From NCBI GenBank assembly GCA_002900995.3, contig CM035306.1:1054001-1118000 (forward strand): a DNA stretch of 64,000 nucleotides, in the 5' to 3' direction. The stretch is from Ganoderma boninense (lineage: Eukaryota > Basidiomycota > Agaricomycetes > Polyporales > Polyporaceae). The number at the start of each line of letters is the position of its first letter. Within the stretch, counting starts at the first letter, position 1. The position numbers and the translations under genes were made by a program. Of this stretch, positions 37,801-49,443 are shown one piece after another. The notes beneath the pieces are model-generated. The model saw only the letters and a list, made by a program, of their open reading frames with translations, searched no databases and was not told where the DNA came from.

Positions 37801-39859
37801 GTTCGGACATCCACTGCTCCTCCACCGGCTACGGCCAGATGTTACGCCCTCATCGAAGCCTCCTCTTGGCTCCAAGGAATCTGCGTACCCGACTTACCGC
37901 GACTACTGGCTGTACAAGTACACACGGAAGGGGCATACACCCAAGATATCGCTCGATGGACCTTGCGTAGAAGGCGTAGTCCTGTCTCGTAACGCGGCCG
38001 GCGTGTATTCGCTGGACAATCATCTCTTGCTGTCTCGTACATCTGATCAGGAGGGCTCTACCGTCATCTTTCCCATCGAACTATGCAGATGGGCTCTCAT
38101 GCCAGAGCTCGTCTACAAAACCTTTTTCGTTCTCCCACAGCTATGTCGTCGGCTGACAGATGTCTGGCGCGCACGGGAGGTCCGCTCAGCGCTCAAGCTC
38201 CCTCCCATCGTCGACGATCTCCTCATCCAAGCGATCACCCTTCCCAGTGCGAACACAGGGTTTAACAACCAGCGGCTCGAGACGTTCGGCGACGCCGTCC
38301 TCAAGCTCTGCACTGTCGTCCACCTATACAACAAGTTCCCACATCGCCACGAGGGCCAGCTCGACAGTCTGAAGCGCATGTCGATCGCGAACCGGACGCT
38401 CCTCGCGCGCGCGCTCGAGAATACCCTGGAACGGCACCTCACGCCGGAGACGCAGAGCATGCGGACGTGGAGGTACGTCGCCGCCTCGGAGGACGAGCTG
38501 TTCGCGGTGCGCCCGCGCCGGACCGCGCTCAGGCAGTACCCCCGGCGGAGCTTGCAGGATTGCATGGAGGCGATCCTCGGCGCAAGCTTCGCCACGGGTG
38601 GGGTCGAGATGGCGCTCCGGGCGGGGACCGCGCTGGGTCTGTCCTTCGGCGGGGCGGCGCCGTGGTACGTGCGGTATTCGGGTACGTTGACGGAGGCTCC
38701 GGCAGCCCCGCTGTTCGCGGGGCTGCAGGAGGCCCTGGGGTATACGTTCAAGCATGGGCACTTACTGTTGGAGGCGATGACGCATCCGTCGTTCCGTTCT
38801 ACTGACTGCTCCTCGTATCAGCGTCTCGAGTTTCTGGGAGACGGTGAGAGCATTCCTTTGCGTGTAGTCGTCGAAGGTTGGGGGCTGATATTGTTATTTC
38901 GTAGCGTTCATCGATATGGTGGTGACAGAGTATTTGTACAAGAAGTTCCCTACGGCGACGTCCGGCCAGCTGTCATGGGCACGCTCGCGCGCTGTCTGCA
39001 GCCCTGCGTTCGCGTCGGTGGCCGTCAAGCGGTTGGGGCTGCACAAGCTGCTTCTTATCAACAACGTCGAGCTCAGCACTGCGATCAGCATGCATGTTCC
39101 CGTCCTGGAGGAGATCTCCGACGAGGATATCGTTCTTCACGGATGGAAACATGACCCGCCCAAGGCCCTGAGCGACGTCCTCGAGAGCGTGTTCGGCGCG
39201 CTCTTCGTGGACTGCGACTACAACTATGACAAGGCTGCGGTGATCACGGAGATGGTCCTTGAGGACCTGCTCGCTGTGCTGAGGCCTGACTTGCCGAAGG
39301 ATCCGGTGTCAGAGCTCATGGTGTGGGTCGCGCAGGCTGGTTGTCGGTGCGCAAGCTTTGCGTAAGTCGGTCGCCTCGTTTAGCAAAGAATAGTACTAAC
39401 GGGGAGGACAAATGGAACAGGAAGGGGCAGAGCCGACCGGAAGTCCGCAGGTACGACACCGTATCCGTTCTCGTACATGGCACCACCGTCGCGGGACCCG
39501 TCGCCGCGCCGAATTTCTCCATGGCGAAGGGTCTCGCGGCGGAGCGTGCTCGCACCGTGCTTTCCGATCCCGCGTCGCTGCATTACCTGTCTCGCATGTG
39601 CGTCTGTCCACGGAAAGGCGCGGCGGCGAAGCCGCTGCCGCCCGCACTGCCTCTGGACGTGCCAGATAAGAAGGAGCTGAACGACGAGACGGACGAAGGG
39701 TTCGCGATGCTTGCGCAGATCCTGGTAGACGAGATCGAGGACCCTACTCCGTCGTCAGAGGAGGACAACGATTCTGGCGAACAGACGGACGAGGACTGGG
39801 ACGAGGAACTAGAGGTCGAACGGATGATGGACGTGGACCCCTGTCCGATCGCAACATGA
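34823..39859 (+). CDS. Dicer-like ribonuclease III (one frame break)
   Basis: Exons 34823-35158, 35215-35264, 35454-35705, 35758-36439, 36494-36534, 36743-38843, 38905-39361 and 39421-39859 would give about 1452 aa. Domains in order: DExH helicase (Walker A LDTGSGKT about 29-36, box DECHH about 136, MTASP); helicase C (SVAEEGLDFP, QSRGRARQ); Dicer dimerisation fold (KEAKRAAAFLAVK, about 610); RNase IIIa (QRLETFGDAVLKL about 960, QDCMEAILGA); RNase IIIb (QRLEFLGD about 1146, SDVLESVFGA); a dsRBD-like tail. Acidic catalytic residues are present in both RNase domains; no PAZ is recognised. All later exons keep phase, but exon 1 lacks one nucleotide between ATARDM and RWWKEEFEES (about 35096-35113). 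Confidence 0.9.
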
Positions 39860-40379
39860 GGTGGATCCCGCAGGACGTGGATGTAATGTACGCTAGCAGG
39901 GCTCGATCTGTGTATCGCTAGGTTTGTTCGTTCTGTACTTCCTGGATTATGTATTCGCTAGCCTATTCCCTCTGCTGTTCTGGTAAATGTAGCAGTGCTA
40001 TCACCAACAAGTGCTTCTTCGGCTGCAACCTTGCTTCATGACAGAGCCAGCCCCTTGTGCGCAGAGCCCACAGTCTGAGGGCGGCACACCATGTACCGCA
40101 AGACCCTGTGCCTACACAAGATCTATCTATGTGTATGTAATTTCGGACGTATACTCCAAGTCAAGACAGTGATATAATACAGCAGTGGGCATCGTCTCCT
40201 CAGCGTTCAATCGCGAGAGATACTCGGCGACGGTAACGAAGACGTCGTACGACAAGAAGGGCAGGCGAACGCGATGAGCTCCTGTAACGACCGCGTAGAT
40301 TACAGAGACCAGATGGTGTGCGAAGTGACATCCGACATCACATCCTCGTCCGTGATTTGACAATGACATGTGCGGGACT
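39860..40379. other. Intergenic, Dicer to F-box copy 2
   Basis: About 520 bp between two convergent genes. No conserved frame and no RNA gene seen. Confidence 0.5.
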
Positions 40380-42392
40380 TTAGGCTTCCTCGACGCTGAC
40401 TTCGTCGCCGGCGTCGTCGAGGAGTTTCAGTACGACAGGCCCGTCCACCAGCTCCCGCAGACCCTGAAGAGTCGCCTGTCTCGCTGCGTGGCTCGGCCAG
40501 AAAGCGCGGGACTGCAACGCAGGCTCCTTGCTCTCCACCTTCTCGCTCGACCCACTGCCTGGTTCGTTGCCGCCGCGCTCACCGCCCCCGCCCGTCTCCT
40601 CCTTGGGGCGTACTTGGTCCTGCTGCATGGCATCCGTCGTCGCGGCGCAGGTGCCATCTGAGTCGGCGGCGAGCGTTGCTGAGCGGAGGGAGATCGTCAG
40701 GTGGGTGAGGCGGGTTCCGGCAGCAGCTCTGCCCGTAAGGGCCTGTTGGAGGACACCGCAATCCTGAGTGAAGGACTTGTCGACCTTGGTGCCAAAGTCC
40801 GAGTCCGGGCCCGTGTCCAAGCACATTATTTCTCTGGAACTTGGAGGCGGACAAGAGATGACGAGCTCAGCAAGATTGCAGCTGGGCAGGTAAGGGCCGT
40901 GGGGGTCGTCAAGCCCCCATACGTAGCCATGTTCTTGCCAGGGATGCAATGTCGGCTCCAACAAGACCCCCGTGTAGTGCAGATCCGACCCACTGACGTC
41001 AAGCTGCACCAGGTGGGGGAAGGCTCGGAGGCTGACGCTCTTCATAAGCACGCAAGGGTCCGTCACGCACAGTTCGAGATGCGTGATTGGCGCGTTCTCT
41101 CCAAAGATCGAGATGATGATCCTTGAATCGGCACGCAGGCTGTCGATGCGGAGACGTTCCATACCGCCTGCAAAACACTGCGTGCGATAGTCCTGGTACT
41201 GGTCCGTGACGCTGTATGAGGACTCTTTCAACTGCGTTAGACACGCACGATCCACGGTGTCGAGTATTGGGTGGAGCTTCATGCCTAGGTCGATGTTTGA
41301 GGGTGTGGGGAAGAACCGGGTGATGTTGATACAAGCAGCCTGTGGCAGCTGTACCCACGAAAGAATACGCGGGACGACGTGGTCGCACCCCTCGAGTTGC
41401 AGGTGACGTAGGGAGAAGAGCTCCAAAGGCTCTAAGGGCGTAGCATACGGATCCTCTCTGACAATGCCTGTCGGCATAATTTCGAGAACCTCCAGACGAC
41501 CACAGTGTGGCTCCAAATGCAGTCCTTGGGGTCTCCCGAGAACGACTGTTGGTAAGTTGAATTGAATGTCGAGATGTGGGGGCTTTATGATCATGACTTC
41601 CACCCTCAAATGCGTGAGCGGTACGTCAGAAAACCGTCCGACCATGCTGTGCGGACAAGTAAGGCGAGAGAGCCTGGGGAGAGCGTCGCTGGACAGCATG
41701 GGGAGCTTACCCCATGCGGGGGAAAGATCGCTCCGCATGAGGTCGACGTATCCCGACCCCCGGAACAGGTTCCATTCTTCCTCCGTTACGGCTGGCCGAA
41801 TCGTCAACGTCTCCAGGTTCGGCATGCCAGAGAGGAGAACGGGCCACAGCCCGTCACGGAGGTCGAGCCTGCTAACGGCGACACACAACGAGGCAATGCT
41901 GCTGGAGTAAGGGGTCACCGACTGGGCGATCGCAGGGGGGAATAGAAAGAACGTTGGCTCGATTGTATGAGAGTGCTGAGTGGAGCGGGAGAGGAGGGCA
42001 TCAATGAGGGGTAGCTCACTGCGCACAAACTCCCTCTTCTCCTGGAGCTGAGAGTTGGCCACGGCGTCCGCCCAGAATTCAGGTCTGTCGAGGAGGATGG
42101 AGCGCCAGAGACGGCAGACGTGGGGGAGGCGCAAGCTGTCCCAATCTTGCCAGCAGTCTGCAAAGACCCGCTCGAGCACCTCTGTGGGAAGGCGGTGGAT
42201 GGGTGCGGCCAGATTATGGATAGCGAGAAGGGCAAGTGCAAACTTGCGGTATTCGTCGGCCTTGGCTGCGGTCCATGCCTGGATGTCCGAGATGGTGGCG
42301 AGGGTGGAAAAGATCCCGCGATCGGTGGTTGGAAGGCTTTGAAGATGAGCTGAAAGGTCTGAGAGGCGAGGAATGTTGCGCAAGGGGTCCAT
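40380..42392 (-). CDS. F-box protein, copy 2
   Basis: Uninterrupted 670-aa frame, the same length as copy 1. The F-box (IHRLPTEVLERVFADCWQDW) and LPHVCRLWRSILLDRPEFW are identical apart from F/L and V/A changes nearby. By eye, the first 250 residues and the last 230 are closely similar to copy 1. Residues about 250-440 differ much more (for example MKPSRLSIQ versus IKPPHLDIQ, and LPQATFVHIAGHTS versus LPQAACINITRFFP). This middle part is the leucine-rich repeat-like region likely to contact substrate. Both copies keep open frames, suggesting both are used. It is oriented toward Dicer, about 520 bp from its stop. Confidence 0.9.
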   Translation of the reverse strand: MDPLRNIPRLSDLSAHLQSLPTTDRGIFSTLATISDIQAWTAAKADEYRKFALALLAIHNLAAPIHRLPTEVLERVFADCWQDWDSLRLPHVCRLWRSILLDRPEFWADAVANSQLQEKREFVRSELPLIDALLSRSTQHSHTIEPTFFLFPPAIAQSVTPYSSSIASLCVAVSRLDLRDGLWPVLLSGMPNLETLTIRPAVTEEEWNLFRGSGYVDLMRSDLSPAWGKLPMLSSDALPRLSRLTCPHSMVGRFSDVPLTHLRVEVMIIKPPHLDIQFNLPTVVLGRPQGLHLEPHCGRLEVLEIMPTGIVREDPYATPLEPLELFSLRHLQLEGCDHVVPRILSWVQLPQAACINITRFFPTPSNIDLGMKLHPILDTVDRACLTQLKESSYSVTDQYQDYRTQCFAGGMERLRIDSLRADSRIIISIFGENAPITHLELCVTDPCVLMKSVSLRAFPHLVQLDVSGSDLHYTGVLLEPTLHPWQEHGYVWGLDDPHGPYLPSCNLAELVISCPPPSSREIMCLDTGPDSDFGTKVDKSFTQDCGVLQQALTGRAAAGTRLTHLTISLRSATLAADSDGTCAATTDAMQQDQVRPKEETGGGGERGGNEPGSGSSEKVESKEPALQSRAFWPSHAARQATLQGLRELVDGPVVLKLLDDAGDEVSVEEA

Positions 42393-42868
42393 AACAGTGT
42401 TCCGAACGACCTACAGATCCGAGGGTTAGCCGGTTGTGGCTCTCCAACGGTGAATGCGAAACTCACAAGTCGAAAAGAGATTGGGGGCGAGGTGGAAGAG
42501 GAGACGACAAACTGATGGTTTGCACGGGAATACTAGGGCCAGAGGTAGAGCGGAAAATTGAGTTTACTCGACTCAACAGTGATTGAGTTCAAGATGCATC
42601 CAGCCGCCACCGGTCACCCCGCCGATTCGGCCTGCCAACTCCCCGTTTGGCCATCCGACCGCGTGGACGGGTACACTGTACCCCTAATTTCTTTCAATTG
42701 TCCAGTTCGTCCGAGCCCCTTGATTCAGTCGCGGACAATCTGGACAGGAAAACGATCGCCTCAATGGCAGTGACTGGGAACCTTGTCTCAAGTCGGACGT
42801 TGCAAAAGGACGTTGCAAGTACGTGCATGGATATATAATGTATCACAGAACTGGCGACGCACATCAAC
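40380..42868 (-). repeat. Right arm of inverted F-box duplication
   Basis: Inverse-orientation partner of 20727-23194. The outer end is near ACATCAACCA at about 42868; the inner end coincides with the stop codon of the F-box frame at 40380. The leader and promoter are closely similar, including the tract around ATTGTCCGCGACTGAATCAA. A short insertion-like difference occurs near 42785-42830. Confidence 0.85.
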
Positions 42869-43036
42869 CATCAGACTCAGAAGGAAACTGATTGCAGTAC
42901 CGATGTCTACGCTACTGATGTAACGTAGCCGTAATCGCTGCAATGACTGCATTCAGAACCAGAATCCATCGGAGCAACAATTTGGGCAACGTACCGTCCA
43001 ACAACAATGGCGCGCTCACCATTTTCTGAAAAGTAC

Positions 43037-43580
43037 TCAAGGCAAAGTCTCACCAGGGGCATCGTTGCCAGGTCCGCCGATCGCCAAGCACCCTCCTGTC
43101 GCTCGAACTTCCAGGTCCTTCCGATTCAAACCCTCTGGCCAGCACCAGGAGGAGCTGTCGGATGCGCAGAAGGTCGGATCACGATGCCGTCGTTGATGAT
43201 AGCCCTGAAAGGGGTTCTCAGTTCCCAGCACATTGCGAGCATCTCCTCGCTGAGCATCCCACGGTCGGGATGATTGGAGGCGCGGTAGACGGCGCACTGT
43301 GCGCCCAATAAAAAGCTCGTGCCTTCTGCGACAAACACGACGTGGATGAGTCCTGCTGGCGGCGCCGTGCTAGCCGAGTCTCCGCGGAACCCTGCTCGTG
43401 CCGCAGCATCGACGTCCGGCCGCATGCCTTCCAGCTATTCCGGGGAGAGCAGGGGAGTAGTATGGAGGTGTGACGTGCAGACGCTCAACGCTGTCGCGGG
43501 ACTCTTATCGACGGCGGCAGACTGGGAGGTGCATGTCGATGCGACACGGAGTCGGAAGACGAACACGTGGCCCAGTTGAA
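43037..43580 (-). pseudogene. MYND-family carboxy-domain fragment (right arm)
   Basis: Translations match the MYND carboxy domain: HVFVFRLRVASTCTSQ aligns with RVFLFFMVSQRTPEECTSQ of the neighbouring gene, then DKSPATALSV, VVFVAEGTSFLLGAQCAVYR and NDGIVIRPSAHP. At least one stop lies between the first and second parts, and no zinc finger is found upstream. Placed upstream of F-box copy 2 in the same direction, it mirrors the fragment at 20240-20700. The two fragments are clearly more different from each other than the two F-box genes are. Confidence 0.65.
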
Positions 43581-44092
43581 CGTTTGAGTCAACACCTCCC
43601 CCGCGACACAGTACTTAAAGAATGCACGAGGATCGACAGGCCGTACTTGTGGATGCCAACATATGTCCTAGACTGACCGGGGTTGTATATCCTGTAACTT
43701 CGTGCAACCGTGAAGTCTGATTGTCCACTTGAGGATCGCGACTGCAGCACAACACCCTACTTAGTGTGTCAGCATATCAGTCGGCAGTGATGCACACGGC
43801 TCAAACACAAAAAATCGAGTTCTAGCCCAATACACCTGTGCAAAGGGAGCAATAGCCAGATGTAAGCGTCGCCACAGCCAACAGGTACGGCTGAGGGACT
43901 GCATGCACGCCACAGTCTTCCTTAGCTTATGATCGCTGCGATGAATAACCGCCGATATACCGTAAACTCCATCAAATGTACGATTAACATGCGACAGACA
44001 CAAACTCCTAGGATAGCCGCACTCAGCATGTTCCAGACAACACGTGAATCAAAGTACGCACCATACTACTACCAACAGCGGAACGGTCGTGC

Positions 44093-45100
44093 TCACCATG
44101 ACCAGAAGTGCGTCCATAAATCCGTCGGAGAAAAGGGGGTTTGAGGGGTGACTCCATGGTGGGGCATCAGTTCTTTCACCGTCCGCCACGCTCTCCGATC
44201 CCGATGCCACTTCCACCTCTTCCGTGTTTGTATCAGCGTCCCAGATTCGGGAGGAGCGAGACCCCGCGGGTCCGCCGGCGGATGGAGCACAATCCCGTAA
44301 TTCATGAAGGTCATGAAGATCTGGCTCATCTCCTTGAAGACGGCTGCCATCGCCTCGCCGGGAGGTGCGTCGTCGGGATGGTGGGAGGCGGGGTAGACGC
44401 TGTACTGTGTCGAGACCATGAACGACGCGCCGTTCACTATCCACAGGATCGGTATCGCGCCCGCCTCCTCCTGGTCTTCGGGGAGGCCGGGAGGTCTGAA
44501 GTCGGCATCCGGTGGTGAGTTCTCGTCCCGTTGGTAGGTGGAGGAGAAGTCCTCCCGGACGAGCCTGGCTTCCTTGAGAATGAAGGCCGTGGCGGGGTTT
44601 CCGTCTATCGGCTGCGAGGTGCACTCTTCGGGAGTGCGTTGCGAGACCATGAAGAAGAGGAAGACGCGGCGCTCGCGTATGCTGGCCTCGACGCCACCGG
44701 CGATGCGAAGCATGGAATGGAGATACACCGAAATGGAGTAGCTGTGGATTCCAGCCCAGTCCCTGATCGCGTGGCCGAGTGCGAGTGGTGTTGCGTAACC
44801 TGCAGCGTCCGCGGAGCTCCCTGAGGCTTGCGTGTCCTGATTGCGACATAACAGTCTGAGTGATTATACATGTTAGCGGCAGGGTTAGAGTGTATGCCAG
44901 CGCAGAATGGCAAGAGGGGCTTGCCTGTGGGCCGGCCACGCCGCTGCCTGGCACTCTCTTCCACAGTAAATGGTGGCGTTGCAGCCGCGACACCGTTTGA
45001 GTGCTCCACCTCGAGGTGCAGCACGATTGCACCACGCGCATACTTTGCTGCTCCGAAAGAGTTCGGAACCGTAGGGCGTGGCGTAGTCCTCCACTGGCAT
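44093..45100 (-). CDS. MYND zinc-finger protein 4 (GC-AG intron)
   Basis: Exons 44925-45100 and 44093-44855 give 312 aa from the ATG at 45100 (MPVEDYATPYG). The finger has CAWC, CRGC, YCGREC and HR, with the last cysteine after the intron (HR|LLC). The 69-nt intron starts GCAAGC, a GC donor like that of MYND gene 1, and ends CAG. The carboxy domain has ALGHAIRDWAGIHSY, RVFLFFMVSQR, the NPATAFIL block, PILWIVNGASF, EMSQIFMTFMNYGIVLHPP, a basic-aromatic KRWKWHRDRRAW block and the terminal LWTHFWSW. It appears intact. A longer start (GTG at 45124) is unlikely. No enzymatic domain is recognised. Confidence 0.85.
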
Positions 45101-45569
45101 TGCAGCGACAAGAAAGTCTGCCACGATAAACAGCCCATAATGAGATACGTCAGATATTTCAACATCAAATGGATAGGTATTGTGTTCACTTACTTTAAGT
45201 CTCGGGATGCAAGTGTTCCTGTTGTCTCTTAACTACGATGTGGTTCAACGGCTTGGAGGGGCTCGTGGCCGTCGAGGATGAAGGGACGCTGCCCGATTGG
45301 TCCACGGAATGATCCGGGTTTCAGGGGAAGGCGCTAAACGCCCCACATAGGCGCTATTGGTTCGAGCGGCGAGCTGTGGCGAGTCGATGGCGACTTGACT
45401 GCAAATTCGTCAACGCAACTGGAAGCTTTTGTCAAGAGTTGCGCAACTGTGACCTGTCGGTGGTTTGTGTGGACAAGTTAAGTATACGTTGAGATTTACC
45501 ATCTGTCACAGCAGTGCTGATATTGGTCTTCACAGTGACTATATTCAAGTTGTAACGGCAGCGCGATGG

Positions 45570-46271
45570 TCACCATCTCCAGAAACGCGTCCATAGGTCC
45601 AACACGGGAAGGGCAGTCTCGAAAACTGGGATTCCCTCTCTCCGCATCATTATCCCCATAAATATCCTCGACCACGTCCGAATCTCCTGCCACTTCCAGC
45701 CTTTCCTCATGCGCACCATGTTCCCGGGGACAGGCGGGGCTGGACGCCCCGGGGGCGGAGGCGGGAACACAACGCCGTTGTTGACGAAAGTCGTGAAGAG
45801 GCGGATCAAGCCTCGGAAGGCGGCGACTGTCTCTGCGTCGAGGGGCACGTCCTCCGGGTGTCGGACGGCGTTGTACACGGGGAAATGTGAGGAGGCCACG
45901 GTCGTCGCCCCCTCCGCCAGACACACGATGGGCAACAGCCCCGCGGGTGTCGTCTCCGCCACGTCCCCACAGAACCCTGGCTCTCCGAGGACCCCGCCCG
46001 CGAGCTGCCGATAGTCGGGCAACCACGGCGCCTGTTCCACAACGATGAGCCTCGTGTCACAGAGCGCAGTGAACTTCAGCCCTGGGTTGTCGTTGGGCGG
46101 GGCGTCGGCGGGGCACTCTGTGGATAAGTGGAAGATGATGACCCGGCCTAGGCGCAAGTTGGCTTGGACGCCGCCGGTGAGGCGCAGGAAGGTGTGTGCA
46201 AGGATCGTCAGTGCGTAGAAGCAGCGGCCCGGGAGTGCGACGCTCGCCCTCAACACTATTGCCATGTTCAA
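45570..46271 (-). pseudogene. MYND-family protein lacking the finger
   Basis: Open frame of 233 codons covering the carboxy domain only: FYALTILAHTFLRLTGG, RVIIFHLSTECP, LKFTALCDTRLIV, LLPIVCLAEGA, AFRGLIRLFTTFVNNGVVFP, KGWKWQEIRTWSR and the terminal LWTRFWRW. The frame continues to the ATG at 46271 (MNMAIVLRAS), but no cysteine-rich exon with a joining intron can be found in the next few hundred bases. It is either an amino-truncated pseudogene or a finger-less protein of its own. The intact long frame slightly favours recent loss or retained use. Confidence 0.55.
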
Positions 46272-46634
46272 GGAGCGAAGCTATTTACAACTTCAACTTG
46301 TTGGCGATTCTCGTCCAGTGGATACCGGTCCTGCGCAACACAGTGCGGCGCGAACATGGTCAGCGGACACTGGCCGTGACAGGCGCATTCATGCTGGCGC
46401 GACGCCTCCAGAAGGGACGCTCCAGTCTTCGCGCGCGAACAGGACTCGAGGACATTGCGAAGACCTTGGAAGACGTCCTCCGTGGCGCCCCAGGGTGGCG
46501 TCCGAGGCTCAACTGGTCACGCGTTGGAACAAGGCAGCAAGACATGGATTCGACTCCAGAAAGCTTCATCCACACTGCAAGCAACGTCGGAAACTCGACA
46601 TCGTCGTCTTAACAGCACTGTTGGTGCACAGCGA

Positions 46635-48338
46635 TCAGCAAAACAGCTGGCTATCCACGGAATGCAGACGTATGGAGCCAAACTTGATCATCCATTGGTC
46701 GCGCCCCGCCAGGTGCGACGTGCCCTTCGTGATCGTCCTTTCGTGACCTTTCCAGTCGTCGTGGTCTCCGTCGCGGGAACCCAGGATCACGATGTGCGCA
46801 GCCTCGAGGGATGGCATGGCTTCAAGACGATCGATGAGCGCGTCCATATTCAAAGTCTGCAGCGAGAGCTCCCCCGGAGTGAGAGGCGTTGAGGTGGGCG
46901 CAGGTGGCTCAGGCAGGCCCTGTCGTCGGGCTCGAATGCGGTCGATGGTAGTTGCCTTCCGCGGGGTCGCGTCGAGGCTGGACGTCTCGAACCGCAGCTC
47001 GAGGAACTTGAGAGGCAGGCCAGTCAGGACCGCAATCAGGTTATCCTGCGTTATCGGAAAGTCTGTGAGCTACGCCGTGGGGGATGCCCTGAGGAGAGGA
47101 AGACGCACGATAAGAATGCTCAGGTCCTTCTCCCGATCGTTCATGCCAAAGTAAATGTGCACATTGAGGTTGATGAGATTCGATGCGCCCTCGTCCTGCA
47201 GCATGGCGATGAAGCCTTGGTCAGCGTCGCCAAGCATTGCGCTGGTCATCGCGAGCTTCAGGTGGAGCGGCCGTGCATACTGCAACACCGTCGCAAGCAT
47301 CTCTTTCCGTGGATCGTCATCCAGCATGTCATCGAGGGTTATACGCTGAACGTGCGAGGTGAGACCTATGGCGTAAAGATCAATGAGGCACCCGTAGAAA
47401 TGCTCGAGATGTGCCCATATTCCGCAGGAATTGACGCCGGCGCGCTGTTGCGTTACGTTCACGGCGTGGCTCTCGTGTAAGGCTTCCAAGATGAACATAT
47501 CCACGTTGTCGCCATGGTGCGTGGGGTGAATGTAGAAATCGGTGAGGTTAGGGAAGGCGCGGATAAAGGCGTCTACGCGGAGGAGGAAGCGGTGGAGGTG
47601 GATGGAGAACTTGCGCATGTTTGGATAAACTTTCGTTGGCATGACGGCCAGGTCACTGGCAGGATTGATGTACCATGATACGCATACTAAGACCTCGAGG
47701 GTTGGTGCGAAATTTTCGAGGAGCATCGTTGGATGGTACCGTTCCGAGGCGTCGTTTTCCAGGGAGTCCCAGAACATCTGTTCAACGTTCGAGAGAAAGT
47801 CAAGACGCGCTGATATGAGGGGAGCGTGAAGTCCACGTAAAAGTCCGCAAGCTTTCTGTGTTACTCCAGTGAAGTCGATGTGTCGCAAGGTGGTGAGGGT
47901 ACCAAATGTGGTGGTGAAAGCGGGGTGGATGTCGACGAGTTGTTCCGCCTCGGCTAGCCGCAAGGACTCGACGCTAGTCAGGAGCGGCATAGTCTCGATA
48001 AGCTCTTGAATAACATCGTAATGGATAAAGAATTCCGTAAGCTCCAACTGCCTCAGGTATCGACAGCGAGACGAATTGTCAGCGTGCAAGAATATGAGAA
48101 ACGAGGTGAGCTGTTCCGCAGTGGAGATGATGACCGGTTTCTTGAGAGCGATTTTAGGCCCCTCGTGATAAAGAACCCGGCAGGTTGCGATGAGCTGTAA
48201 GCTATCTTGCGCAAACCAAGATAGCGAAATGATATGCAACAGGACGTCGTAAGTGAGCTTCATCAGACCCAACGATAGAGAGCCTGAGGAGCGATTACGT
48301 GTCACTACATTTTCAATATTATTAGTCCTAGTAGTCAT
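46635..48338 (-). CDS. F-box/LRR-like protein
   Basis: The main exon (ATG at 48338, MTTRTNNIENVV; possibly the internal MKLTYDVLLHI) has an F-box-like start: LTYDVLLHIISLSWFAQDSL, then LIATCRVLYHEGPK. It continues with leucine-rich segments (SVESLRLAEAEQL, LRHIDFTGV, LISARLDFLSN, LHLKLAMTSAML). The frame stops near 47070, and coding continues in a second exon (FPITQDNLIAVLTGLPLKFL, then TLNMDALIDRLEAMPSLEAAHIV) to the stop at 46635. The joining intron is near 47050-47100. A clean canonical pair is not obvious; one option uses a weak GTCTTC donor. Likely an SCF adaptor. The span is supported but the junction is uncertain. Confidence 0.65.
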
Positions 48339-49443
48339 GGTCTAGCCCGTCTCGAAAACCGTGGACGTACCAGTTCTCCAGTATTACCGATCAGATATCA
48401 GAGACTTGGGGCAGGTGTAGCAGATGGGAAACGAAGGATGTGGAACCGCGTATAGGACACGGCAAAAGGTGGTAGAAGTTGAACGTTGAGTTTCGGACGC
48501 GCCCAATGAGGACCACTGCATCAACGCCACCACGTGGTACGTTCGTTTCGGCAAGCACCATCCCTAAGTCATCCCCTAGAATATTAGCGGAAGGAAATAC
48601 AGTACCAGAACTTACAAATTCCATCATACAGCTGATCATAAAGGTCCCGTGTTATAGTAAGTACGCAAAGGCTGAGTCGAAGTCAGACCTTGGAGCGTCT
48701 TGTTCAAGTTATTGCGCAACAAACACGAGTCTGCGATTCATAGAAGGATCACAGAACCACATAACTTCGTTCAACAAAATGACCCCCTTTCAAAGGGCAG
48801 GTACGGATAACGGTAGATCATAGCGGCAGAGACTTATGAGCTTAGGGAAGGTGCTCGGTGGCGGGTAGCGTTATCACAGACAACCTCAACCATGTTCCTG
48901 CACGTCGCCAAGCTCTGCGCACCCCTGGAGTCGCGCTCGTGTTCATGGGTCATTTGAGCCTCAGGCTCCAAGGTGGAATTGTTCGCGGATTTTCACAAAT
49001 GCAGGACGAGGATTACCACACGCTGCGTATTGAGATGGCCCTGCTAACTGGCGATGGGTGATTGCCTCAATTCCAGGTGAGTGAAAAACATTCACTAGCA
49101 AGGTTGCCCGAGTGTTGATGGCAGAGCGAACGGCTTCATGTTTAACTGTGGAACGACGAGCCTTTGGCAGAACGTGCGAGAACTGCCTACACTATACATA
49201 CAGGGACTTGAAATTCTGCATGCAAGTTAGTAGATTTCACGCCGGTCCCAGAGGATACTCACAACAGAGAGTCCAGCTACTGAATCGAAGAGTGTTGCTC
49301 CGAGTCTGGACCAACGCTCGTGCTTCATGACAATGAATCAACTCCACCTCTCGAATACATCTAACACTGCGACGCGTCGAACAAGTTCTCACTATCGAAT
49401 TTGATCAGTTTTTCTCTTCATCAAACTGAATATTACGCAAGGC
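48339..49443. other. Intergenic, no recognised gene
   Basis: About 1.1 kb between the F-box/LRR gene and MYND gene 5. Only short frames without domains are present. Confidence 0.5.
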
